In this document: piece after piece, positions 30,608 to 37,866 of the stretch | How positions within the stretch are numbered: position 1 is the stretch's first letter | How the letters are laid out: each line of letters starts with the position of its first letter | Assembly (NCBI RefSeq): GCF_023913755.1 | Contig: NZ_JAMXBJ010000039.1 | Coordinates: forward strand, 1-64,000 | Source: Pseudarthrobacter cellobiosi | Lineage (GTDB): Bacteria; Actinomycetota; Actinomycetes; Actinomycetales; Micrococcaceae | Length of the DNA stretch: 64,000 bases | Reading direction: 5' to 3' | Program-made: the position numbers and the translations under genes | Notes under the pieces: model-generated | Seen by the model: the letters and a program-made list of their open reading frames with translations, nothing else | Told to the model about the DNA's origin: nothing | Databases searched by the model: none

Positions 30608-31432
30608 TTGACCACGCAATACTCCAGGGGCCGCCGCCGTGCGGTGGGTCCCGCCTCGGCGCCCAGAGTGGCCGAGGATTTCACCGCGGAGAGGCCCCGC
30701 GACCCACAGCGGGAAGCGCGCCGCCGCCGGGGTCCCTTCCGGCAGATGACGGATTTCGCCGCTGCCAGTGGCCTCGGCCAGAAGGCCGGCATCGCCTTGG
30801 CAGCAACAGGCCTGGCTCTCACCGTGACGGTTCCCGTAACCGGCCCCGTGATGGCCACTCCGGCACCCGGCCAGGCCGCGTCGGCCGTTTCCGCTGCTCC
30901 GCAGCCCGAAGTTACCGCCGAAGCCGCCGCCCAAATTGATTTCAGCCGCTCGTCCGTGGTGACCCAGGGTGATCCCGACGGCAAGCTGAAGCAGCTGCTG
31001 AGCGCACAGTCCGCGGGATCCATTACCCGCGCGGCCTCTGCCGGAAGCCTCGGCTCGCCGCTGGCCCAGCTGGCTACAGTCTCTCCGTTCGGATTCCGGG
31101 TCAGCCCCATTACCGGCGGCGCCGGAGACTTCCACCGTGGCCAGGACTTCGTGGCACAGTGCGGAACCTCCGTCCTGGCTGCTGCCAGCGGCACCGTGAC
31201 GTTCGTCGGCTGGCACCAGTACGGCGGCGGCAACCGCGTGGTGGTGGATCACGGCAACGGCCTTGAAACCACGTACAACCACCTCTCCTCCGCCAGCGTC
31301 AAGGTAGGCCAGACGGTCAGCCGCGGCGACGTGGTTGCCCTCAGTGGCACCACGGGCGCGTCCACGGGCTGCCACCTCCACTTCGAGGTCCAGGTCAACG
31401 GCGAAGTCGTTGACCCCACCGGCTGGCTCTGA
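30608..31432 (+). CDS. Secreted M23 (LytM-type) metallopeptidase
   Basis: 274 residues. It should cleave peptidoglycan cross-links outside the cell. The TTG at 30608 is chosen because GAGAGG lies seven bases upstream; the apparent upstream reading frame is just riboswitch sequence. The N-terminus is long and basic (GRRRAVGP, ARRRRGPFRQ) before a hydrophobic export segment (~57-80). The LytM domain has the Zn ligands FHRGQDF (His and Asp) and the final GCHLHFEV (HxH). It is controlled by the c-di-AMP riboswitch upstream and followed by a second riboswitch-hydrolase unit. Confidence 0.92.
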   Translation: MTTQYSRGRRRAVGPASAPRVAEDFTAERPRDPQREARRRRGPFRQMTDFAAASGLGQKAGIALAATGLALTVTVPVTGPVMATPAPGQAASAVSAAPQPEVTAEAAAQIDFSRSSVVTQGDPDGKLKQLLSAQSAGSITRAASAGSLGSPLAQLATVSPFGFRVSPITGGAGDFHRGQDFVAQCGTSVLAAASGTVTFVGWHQYGGGNRVVVDHGNGLETTYNHLSSASVKVGQTVSRGDVVALSGTTGASTGCHLHFEVQVNGEVVDPTGWL

Positions 31433-31482
31433 CCCAAGTGATGGCGAACTCTCGAATCGCGGCGACGTGCCGTGACCTGAAT

Positions 31483-31511
31483 GTGACATTGGCTCGGAAC
31501 TCCTGTAACGT
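31483..31511 (+). promoter_or_regulatory. Candidate promoter for the second riboswitch-hydrolase unit
   Basis: GTGACA (31483-31488), a 17-base spacer and TAACGT (31506-31511) lie between the M23 gene and the second riboswitch, so the second unit can be transcribed on its own. Pattern only. Confidence 0.45.
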
Positions 31512-31552
31512 CTAAAGCGCGTCAACTTTTCCGAAGTTGACGTTCTTGAGTG

Positions 31553-31740
31553 GATTGCCTAGCTCTGCCACCGCTCAAGGTCCGTTCGCATGACATCGTC
31601 TGGCAGGGGCGGGGGAACCAATTTTGGTCTTCGATTCTGAAGGCCTTGGGGTTAAGTCGCAAAGCTTCCACTGTGAAGCAGCGCGGCCGGGTGACTCCCA
31701 TCCGAATCCGACAGCTCACCTCGCAGGCATTGGGAGAGGC
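31553..31740 (+). ncRNA. c-di-AMP riboswitch (ydaO-yuaA class), second copy
   Basis: The same blocks recur: GGGGCGGGGGAACCAA, CCTTGGGGTTAAGTCGC, and ATCCGAATCCGACAGCTCAC followed by CTCGCAGGC, ending GAGAGG. The two copies share order and spacing but differ in variable stems, so they are paralogous leaders, not a recent duplicate. It directly precedes the P60 gene at 31748. Confidence 0.9.
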
Positions 31741-31747
31741 TACCTTC

Positions 31748-32488
31748 GTGTCTTCACGCCATACTTCTGCGCGTCACCGCGCACAACCGGTTCGCACCAA
31801 CCCCTTGGGCTCCGTGTCCAAGGCCGTCAGTGCCAATGCCGGGACCGTAGGTCGCCAGGCTGCTGTTATCGCAGCTGCATCAGGTCTGATCCTGAGCATG
31901 GGGCTTCCGGCCAACGCCGCGGACACCACCGCCGGCGTTTCCGCCTCTACCGAGTCCGGTTCCGCGCAGACGGCACTTGCCGTAACTGCCGCGCCCACGG
32001 CTACCGTTTCCTTCGAACGCCCCGTCATCAAGACGACGCCGGCGCCGAAGGTTGAGACGGTCCGTGCGCAGTCCACGGCCTCCGAAACCGGGACTCAGGG
32101 TGGTGCCGCAACCGAGGCTGCGGCCTCCAAGCTCGCTGACACTGTCTCCTCCGCCGCCGCTTCGGGTCTGGCAGCACTTGCCTACACCGGTATCGGCAAC
32201 CCCTACCTCTGGGGCGGCACCACTCCCAATGGCTGGGACTGCTCAGGCTTCACGCAGTGGGTCTACGCCCAGGCAGGCATCAGCATTCCCCGCACCAATG
32301 CCTGGACAGCCATGCGGCCCACGGCCACACCGGCCTCCGGTGACCTGGTCATGCAGAATGGCGGCGCCCACGTTGGCATTTACGTCGGCAACGGCATGAT
32401 GATCAGCGCACTGAATCCGTCACAGGGCACGCTGCTCCACTCGGTGGCATCCACGGGCTCCTCCGCGTTCTTCACGATGGCCCCGTAG
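31748..32488 (+). CDS. Secreted NlpC/P60 cell-wall peptidase, riboswitch-controlled
   Basis: 246 residues from a GTG placed nine bases after GAGAGG. The export segment is GRQAAVIAAASGLILSMG (~36-53). The C-terminal NlpC/P60 domain (~140-246) has the catalytic cysteine Cys165 in NGWDCSGFTQWVY and the catalytic histidine in GGAHVGIYVGNG. These enzymes cut gamma-D-Glu-diamino acid bonds in stem peptides. The middle is a low-complexity Ala/Thr/Pro linker. The N-terminal ~60 residues closely resemble those of the next gene, so the two arose by duplication. Confidence 0.93.
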   Translation: MSSRHTSARHRAQPVRTNPLGSVSKAVSANAGTVGRQAAVIAAASGLILSMGLPANAADTTAGVSASTESGSAQTALAVTAAPTATVSFERPVIKTTPAPKVETVRAQSTASETGTQGGAATEAAASKLADTVSSAAASGLAALAYTGIGNPYLWGGTTPNGWDCSGFTQWVYAQAGISIPRTNAWTAMRPTATPASGDLVMQNGGAHVGIYVGNGMMISALNPSQGTLLHSVASTGSSAFFTMAP

Positions 32489-32660
32489 TTCCTGCAGTCC
32501 AGTAGTTCCTGCAGCCCTGTGCTGCCGGAACCGTTTCTTCACGAGAAACTCTTCGCTAAATCCCCGTTCGGGGCGTGCCGGCGTACCCCCAAGATGCCGG
32601 CGCGTCCAAAGCCCTTGGGCTGCCCACGCGGTCCTGAGGAAAACGAAAGAGAGAAAATTA

Positions 32661-33407
32661 ATGACTACACGTGCAACTGTTGCACGGCACCGCGCCGAGG
32701 TCGCCAAGACCAACTCGCTGGCTGTCATTGCCAAGGCTGTCGGCGACAACGCCGGCGGCATGGGCCGTCAGGCTGCGGTTATCGCTGCTGCTTCCGGCCT
32801 TGTCCTGACCAGTGGTATCGCTGCGAACGCGGCTGACACCGGCATCCAGCGTGAAGCTGCATCCGCTTCGAACCTTGAAGCTGAGGTTTCCGCCCCGGCC
32901 ATCATTTCGGCTGCTTCCACCATTGCCATCTCCTACGAGAAGCCCGCAGTGACCACCACGCCGGCTCCGGTTGAGGCTCCCGCACCTGTTGTTGAAGCTC
33001 CGGCTCCGGCCAAGGCCGCGGCCACCATCAAGGTAGCGTCGGCAACACCGGCCGCTCCGAAGGCGCCGGTCTCCGCAAGCGGCAAGGGTGCTGCCATCCT
33101 CTCCGCTGCCTACGCACAACTCGGTGTCAGCCAGGACTGCACCATGCTGGTCACCAACTCGCTGGCTGCCGTGGGGATCAACTTCCGCGACTGGCCCGCA
33201 GGCTACCTGTCCCTCGGTCAAACCGTGAGCGCCGCCGAGGCCCAGCCCGGCGATCTGTTGTACTACGCCGACGGCGGCGCGGGCGTTGCCCACATTGCCG
33301 TCTACGCTGGCAACGGCCAGGCCGTGCACGGGGGCTACAACGGCAACCAGACCGTTGTGTTCAGCGCCAATGTCGGCTCCGGCCCCGTTTACATCCGCGT
33401 GTCCTAG
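32661..33407 (+). CDS. Secreted NlpC/P60-like protein without riboswitch
   Basis: 248 residues. The export region GRQAAVIAAASGLVLTSG matches the preceding gene almost word for word. A Pro/Ala linker (PAPVEAPAPVVEAPAPAKAA) leads to an NlpC/P60-like domain with Cys160 in SQDCTMLVTNSLAAVGI and the histidine in GVAHIAVYAGNG. The usual DCSGF is here DCTML, a variant site. The 172-base gap upstream carries no riboswitch blocks, so c-di-AMP control is absent unless transcription reads through. An AGAGAG precedes the ATG. Confidence 0.9.
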   Translation: MTTRATVARHRAEVAKTNSLAVIAKAVGDNAGGMGRQAAVIAAASGLVLTSGIAANAADTGIQREAASASNLEAEVSAPAIISAASTIAISYEKPAVTTTPAPVEAPAPVVEAPAPAKAAATIKVASATPAAPKAPVSASGKGAAILSAAYAQLGVSQDCTMLVTNSLAAVGINFRDWPAGYLSLGQTVSAAEAQPGDLLYYADGGAGVAHIAVYAGNGQAVHGGYNGNQTVVFSANVGSGPVYIRVS

Positions 33408-33424
33408 CACCAAAGTCAGCCTTC

Positions 33425-33458
33425 AAGGGACCCCTGCCTCACGGCTGGGGTCCTTTGC
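33425..33458 (+). terminator. Terminator after the cell-wall hydrolase cluster
   Basis: GGGACCCC pairs with GGGGTCC across a 12-base loop, followed by TTTGCTGTTT. It ends the three-hydrolase cluster. Confidence 0.75.
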
Positions 33459-33643
33459 TGTTTCAGGGCTGCTGGCCTGATCCGGTGAGGTGCACGAATT
33501 CGACACGTGACGGCGGCCGCTTCTGCGATTAGCTGATCCCGGGATTCTTTGTTTACTCTTGTGGTGTCGATCCATAGCCCGGATATGCCGGGGGCAGCCG
33601 GCCCTCGTGCCCCTGACGGGTGCGGCCACAAAGAGGTACGTGC

Positions 33644-34144
33644 ATGCGCACTCTCGTTCTGAATGCTGGATATGAACCGCTGGCGGTAGTCACCTTCCGC
33701 CGGGCGCTGGTGCTTGTGCTCACGGGCAAGGCCAGTGTTATTGCCGAGGGCGATGACCCTGTAGTGGGACCGCAGGAGATCCTGGGCCGCCCGTCCGTGA
33801 TTCTTCTGAACCGCTACATCCGCCCCAGATACAACCAGGGCACCGCGGTCAGCCGCCGCGGAGTCCTGCGGCGGGACGGTCACCGGTGCGCGTATTGCGG
33901 CAAAGGTGCCCACACCATCGACCATGTGCAGCCCAAATCACGTGGCGGCGCCGACTCCTGGGAGAACCTGGTGGCCGCGTGCCTCCGGTGCAACAACACC
34001 AAGGGCGACCATACGCCGGCTGAAATGGGTTGGAAGCTCAGGTTTGTTCCGGAACCGCCGCATGGCACCATCTGGCAGATCAAAGAACTTGAGAAGCCCA
34101 CTCCGGCCTGGGATCCGTTCCTGCTGCCTGAACGGGCCGCCTGA
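33644..34144 (+). CDS. HNH endonuclease-domain protein
   Basis: 166 residues. The start MRTLVLNAGYEPLAVVTFRR is the hallmark of a very common bacterial HNH protein. The HNH fold has CAYCGKGAHTIDHVQPKSRG (CxxC and Asp-His), then CLRCNNTKGD with the second CxxC and Asn. It should bind a structural Zn and a catalytic metal. These proteins are chromosomally conserved in actinobacteria, not tied to a mobile element; their substrate is unknown. The ATG at 33644 is preceded by AAAGAGG. Confidence 0.94.
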   Translation: MRTLVLNAGYEPLAVVTFRRALVLVLTGKASVIAEGDDPVVGPQEILGRPSVILLNRYIRPRYNQGTAVSRRGVLRRDGHRCAYCGKGAHTIDHVQPKSRGGADSWENLVAACLRCNNTKGDHTPAEMGWKLRFVPEPPHGTIWQIKELEKPTPAWDPFLLPERAA

Positions 34145-34203
34145 ACGGGCCGCCTTGTTCCAGCCCCGCGGGGTATTCCAGCCCGCACGGTTAAGCTGGG
34201 AGG

Positions 34204-34974
34204 GTGGACGCTGACCCCCTCGACTTCGATGCCGTCATCCTCGCCGGCGGCCGTTCGTCGCGGCTCGGTGGTGTGCCCAAGCAGAGTCTGACGTACGACG
34301 GCGACTCCCTGTTGCGCCGCTCCGCCGCCGCTGCCGGGGGAGCCCGGGCCGCCGTTGTGGTTGGTCCGGACGCTGGCGAAGTGCCGGCCGGGGAAATCCC
34401 TGCCGGATTTCTCCGCTGCCGCGAAGAACCGCCGTTTAGCGGACCCGCGGCCGCTATTGCGGCCGGGCTCGCGGCCCTGGCTGCTGCGGGCGGCAGCCGC
34501 CCCGGGCTGACGCTGGTGCTGGCCTGCGACATGCCCAACGTGGAGCAGGCGGTGGTGGCGCTGAAGGCTGCGCTGCGTGCCCGGGCACGGGGCGCCGGAG
34601 GACCCGCCGCCGGAGGACCTGCCGCCGGAGAACCCGCCGCCGGGGGACACTCCGCAGGGCAGCCGGCAGGCTTGGGACCGGACGGCGTGGTGGCGGTCTC
34701 GGAGGATGGCCGCCGCCAGCCTTTGGTCGGTTTTTATAGCACAGTCGCGCTACAACGTTCCGTGGCGGAACTGGAAAGAACGGGACGCTTAATCAACGGG
34801 TCGGGGAGGGCACTCCTTGCTAGTCTGGACGTGCAGCTTGTCGCCGTTCCGGCCGGCTCCACGGCAGACGTGGACACCTGGGACGATGCCGCCGCACTTG
34901 GAGTGGCCGGTCCGGATCCCATAACCGGGCTCCGGGGCAACACTGCCGCAGACGATTTGGGAGGCAGAGCGTGA
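34204..34974 (+). CDS. mobA: Molybdenum cofactor guanylyltransferase-like protein
   Basis: 256 residues from a GTG start. The nucleotidyltransferase motif LAGGRSSRLGGVPKQSL is at residues ~14-30, followed by LVLACDMPNV and GFYSTVALQRSVAELER. MobA adds GMP to molybdopterin. An insertion at about residues 130-150, encoded by four copies of a 15-base repeat, makes a Gly-Pro-Ala-rich loop. The next two genes (DUF6457, moeA) overlap or follow closely, and fdhD is downstream. MobA and related CTP:molybdopterin enzymes are hard to separate by motif. Confidence 0.85.
   Translation: MDADPLDFDAVILAGGRSSRLGGVPKQSLTYDGDSLLRRSAAAAGGARAAVVVGPDAGEVPAGEIPAGFLRCREEPPFSGPAAAIAAGLAALAAAGGSRPGLTLVLACDMPNVEQAVVALKAALRARARGAGGPAAGGPAAGEPAAGGHSAGQPAGLGPDGVVAVSEDGRRQPLVGFYSTVALQRSVAELERTGRLINGSGRALLASLDVQLVAVPAGSTADVDTWDDAAALGVAGPDPITGLRGNTAADDLGGRA
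34591..34650 (+). repeat. Four tandem 15-base repeats inside mobA
   Basis: Units GGCGCCGGAGGACCC, GCCGCCGGAGGACCT, GCCGCCGGAGAACCC and GCCGCCGGGGGACAC follow without a gap, in frame, and encode repeated G/A-A-G-G/E-P-like residues. Copy number could vary between strains without breaking the frame. Confidence 0.85.
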
Positions 34975-35264
34975 AAAGCCAGGAAGAGACGCTGGAAGAG
35001 TGGTGCAGGTCCTTGCTCCAGGCGTATGAACTGGAGGACGTCCAGATCGACGTCAACACCATCCTGTCGCTGGCCGGCGTTGCAGCCCACTCAGTGGTCC
35101 GCCCGGCCGCCCCGCTCACCACCTTTATTGCCGGTTTCGCCGCCGGCCTGGCTGCGGGAGCAGGGCAGGCCACGAACGCCGCCGCCATGACCGCTGCCAT
35201 GGACCGTGCCCGCACCCTGGCTGCTGACTATGACGCCGAATCCGCCGGGACCCCCGTCGAATGA
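34971..35264 (+). CDS. DUF6457 protein
   Basis: 97 residues. It begins with the GTG of a GTGA overlap with mobA. The pattern LEEWCRSLLQAYELEDVQID, ILSLAGVAAHSVVRPAAPLT and FIAGFAAGLAAGAG matches DUF6457, small helical proteins found with molybdenum cofactor genes in actinobacteria. No catalytic motif is visible. The position between mobA and moeA suggests an accessory role in cofactor insertion or stability. Confidence 0.88.
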   Translation: MKSQEETLEEWCRSLLQAYELEDVQIDVNTILSLAGVAAHSVVRPAAPLTTFIAGFAAGLAAGAGQATNAAAMTAAMDRARTLAADYDAESAGTPVE

Positions 35265-36666
35265 CTCCCGTTCAGTGACCACCGCCCCCGGCGACGAATC
35301 CGATATCCCCGAGCAGCAGACAGCCCCGGCAAAGCACCTTGCCCACACCTGGGATGAGGCGCGCAAAGCCGCTTTTGATATCGCCACGCCGATTCCGCCG
35401 GGCCGGGTTCCCCTGGGCCAGGCCCTGGGCAGGGTCCTGGCCGGCGACATCACCGCGCTGCACGACATGCCCCACTACGCCTCGTCTGCGATGGATGGAT
35501 GGGCCGTCAACGGCGGTGGCCCGTGGATCGTGGCGGAGGCCGGCCAGCGGCTGGCACCCCACCAGGCCAGCCCCATTGTCACCGGCGGACTGATCCCGCC
35601 CGGCGCCAAAGCGGTGCTACGCAGCGAAAGTGCCATGCTTGGAACGGACGACGACGGCCTGCCGCTGCTGATGACCGGCGGCACCGCCCGCCCCGGCGAA
35701 CCCGGGAACGGCCAGCATATCCGCAGGGCCGGCGAGGAAGCAGCGGCGGGAGAGGTGCTGGTCAAGGCCGGTGTCACACTGAACCCGGCCCATCTGGCGG
35801 TCGCGGCGCTTGCTGGGCACGATGACCTGCTCGTCCAGGGCAAGCCCGTGGTCAAACTCCTGCTGACCGGCTCCGAAGTTGTGGCGCACGGGTTGCCGGT
35901 CCCCGGACAGGTCCGGGACACCTTCGGCCCGCAGCTCGCGGCCGTCGTGGAAATGCTTGGCGGTATCAACGGCGGCCAGGAACGGATCGGCGACTCCTAT
36001 GCCGAGTGGCTGGACGGCCTGGCGGACCTCCCGCTCGAGGTGCCGGACCCCTCCGCGCTGCCGGCCGACGTCGTCATCACCACCGGCGGTACGGGCCGCT
36101 CGGACACCGACCACCTCCGCCGGGCCGTGGCGGAACTGGGCGGGCGGCTGGTCATCGACGGCATCGCCATGCGCCCCGGCCATCCGGCTGTCCTGGCAGA
36201 GCTCCCCGACGGGCGCTTTGTCCTGGGGCTCCCCGGGAACCCGCTGGCCGCCATGATGGCCCTGTCCACGGTGGGCGAACCGCTGCTGGCGGCGCTGGGC
36301 CACGGCACCCTGCCGCCGGTGCAGGAGGTCCCGTGCGGCACCACCATCGAGCCGGAGCCGGGCCGGACCAGGCTGATGCCCTTCCGCCTGCTGTACGGGA
36401 TGGCCTCACCGGCCAAGCACACGGGGCCGGGGATGATGCGCGGGCTGGCGTCGGCACATGGGGTGATGGTTGTTCCGCCGCATGGCGTGCAGCTTGGCGA
36501 ACCCGTGCCGGCGTTCGCCTTGCCGTGGGGGCCGCCCGTGCCCGCACCCGAGCAGCCGGGTACCAAGCCCAAGGGCCGGCCCGCCGCCAAGGCAGCCACC
36601 CGGGCGGTAGGTAAGGACACGGCGAAGCCCGCCGGCCCGGTGGACTGGAGTGCCCTGCTTGGGTAG
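35230..36666 (+). CDS. moeA: Molybdopterin molybdotransferase
   Basis: 478 residues. MoeA inserts molybdate into adenylylated molybdopterin. Family blocks: LPHYASSAMDGWAV-like (MPHYASSAMDGWAVNG), VLRSESAM, HIRRAGEE, LLTGSEVVAHG, ITTGGTGRSDTDHL, IAMRPGHPAVLAELPDG and LGLPGNPLAAMMAL. The C-terminal ~55 residues are a Pro/Lys/Ala tail ending WSALLG, unusual for MoeA. The start is uncertain: the ATG at 35230 overlaps DUF6457, while a GTG at 35275 lies eleven bases after its stop; neither has a clear ribosome site. Confidence 0.93.
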   Translation: MTPNPPGPPSNDSRSVTTAPGDESDIPEQQTAPAKHLAHTWDEARKAAFDIATPIPPGRVPLGQALGRVLAGDITALHDMPHYASSAMDGWAVNGGGPWIVAEAGQRLAPHQASPIVTGGLIPPGAKAVLRSESAMLGTDDDGLPLLMTGGTARPGEPGNGQHIRRAGEEAAAGEVLVKAGVTLNPAHLAVAALAGHDDLLVQGKPVVKLLLTGSEVVAHGLPVPGQVRDTFGPQLAAVVEMLGGINGGQERIGDSYAEWLDGLADLPLEVPDPSALPADVVITTGGTGRSDTDHLRRAVAELGGRLVIDGIAMRPGHPAVLAELPDGRFVLGLPGNPLAAMMALSTVGEPLLAALGHGTLPPVQEVPCGTTIEPEPGRTRLMPFRLLYGMASPAKHTGPGMMRGLASAHGVMVVPPHGVQLGEPVPAFALPWGPPVPAPEQPGTKPKGRPAAKAATRAVGKDTAKPAGPVDWSALLG

Positions 36667-36792
36667 GCGCCGGGCTGCTGGACCCAGTACGCCACAGGCT
36701 CGCCCGTGGTGCGATGATGGACCTATGAACAGTCCCAGCCGGCAGGTCCGGAACGTCCGCGGGGCCCTTCGAGACAGTCTGGCGGTTCGCTG

Positions 36793-37728
36793 ATGGGGCG
36801 GGTGACGCAGCGCCGCAAGGTGCACAAGTACGTTCTGGATGGCTCGCCGAATGCCCTTGAATTCCCGGTCCGCCACCGCGAGGACGTCCTTGCGGTCGAA
36901 GAGCCGCTGGAAATACGGATCGGGGCGCTGTCGTTTTCGGTGACCATGCGGACGCCCGGGGACGACTTCGACCTGGTGGCCGGCTTCCTGGTGTCCGAGG
37001 GGATCATCTGGGCTCCCGAGCAGCTGGTGTCGTTGCGGTTCTGCGCCGGCGAGGACGAAAACGGCGTCCAGACGTTCAACGTGGTGGAAGCCCAGCTGCG
37101 GCCCGACGTCGAACTCCCGGCGAAGGGACGAAACGTCTTCACCTCGAGTTCCTGCGGTATCTGCGGCACGGACTCGATCAAGGCAGTGCGCAAGTCCTCC
37201 CATTTCAGCCCGGCGGCGGATCCGTTGACCGTACCGGCCGACGTTTTGGCTTCCCTGCCCGGCCGGCTCCGAGAAGCCCAGGACGTTTTTGACGTCACCG
37301 GCGGAGTGCACGCCGCTGGCCTCTTCCGCATAACGGACGACGGCGGCGTACAGCTCTTGTGCCTCCGCGAGGATGTGGGACGCCACAACGCCGTGGACAA
37401 AGTGGTTGGCTGGGCCCTGCGGGAGCGGTTGCTTCCGCTGGCCGGGCTGGTCCTGCAGGTCTCGGGCCGCGCGTCGTTTGAACTCGTCCAGAAAGCCGCG
37501 TTGGCCGGCATTCCCGTGCTGGCGGCGGTGAGTGCGCCGTCGAGCCTGGCCGTGGAGCTGGCCGAGGCCAGCGGCATGACCCTGGCAGGATTCAGCCGGG
37601 GCACCAGCCTGAATATTTACGCCGGACAGGGCAGGATTACGCTGCCCGCCGCGCAGGTTCCCTCGCCGGTTCCCGCGACGGTTCCGGGCGAGGACCCGGC
37701 GGAGGAAAAAGCGAACGTACCGGGATAA
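36793..37728 (+). CDS. fdhD: Formate dehydrogenase accessory sulfurtransferase
   Basis: 311 residues. FdhD moves sulfur from the desulfurase IscS to the molybdenum cofactor of formate dehydrogenase. The transfer cysteines are Cys121 and Cys124 in SSSCGICG. Other blocks: TPGDDFDLVAGFLVSEG, VTGGVHAAGLF, REDVGRHNAVDKV and GRASFELVQKAALAGIP. The ATG overlaps by one base (TGATG) the stop of a possible 22-codon leader frame at 36725-36793. No formate dehydrogenase is in the window, so its client lies elsewhere. Confidence 0.95.
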   Translation: MGRVTQRRKVHKYVLDGSPNALEFPVRHREDVLAVEEPLEIRIGALSFSVTMRTPGDDFDLVAGFLVSEGIIWAPEQLVSLRFCAGEDENGVQTFNVVEAQLRPDVELPAKGRNVFTSSSCGICGTDSIKAVRKSSHFSPAADPLTVPADVLASLPGRLREAQDVFDVTGGVHAAGLFRITDDGGVQLLCLREDVGRHNAVDKVVGWALRERLLPLAGLVLQVSGRASFELVQKAALAGIPVLAAVSAPSSLAVELAEASGMTLAGFSRGTSLNIYAGQGRITLPAAQVPSPVPATVPGEDPAEEKANVPG

Positions 37729-37866
37729 AAACGGCGCCAGTACCTTCGGCGAAGATTTCCGGTGACGCTTGGCTATTGAGCTACTAGCCGGTAGATTTTA
37801 TCCATCGATTGGACGCGTTTGGTCCGGATTCGAGTACTCCAGTTCAAGCACCTAAGAGGGTTTACA

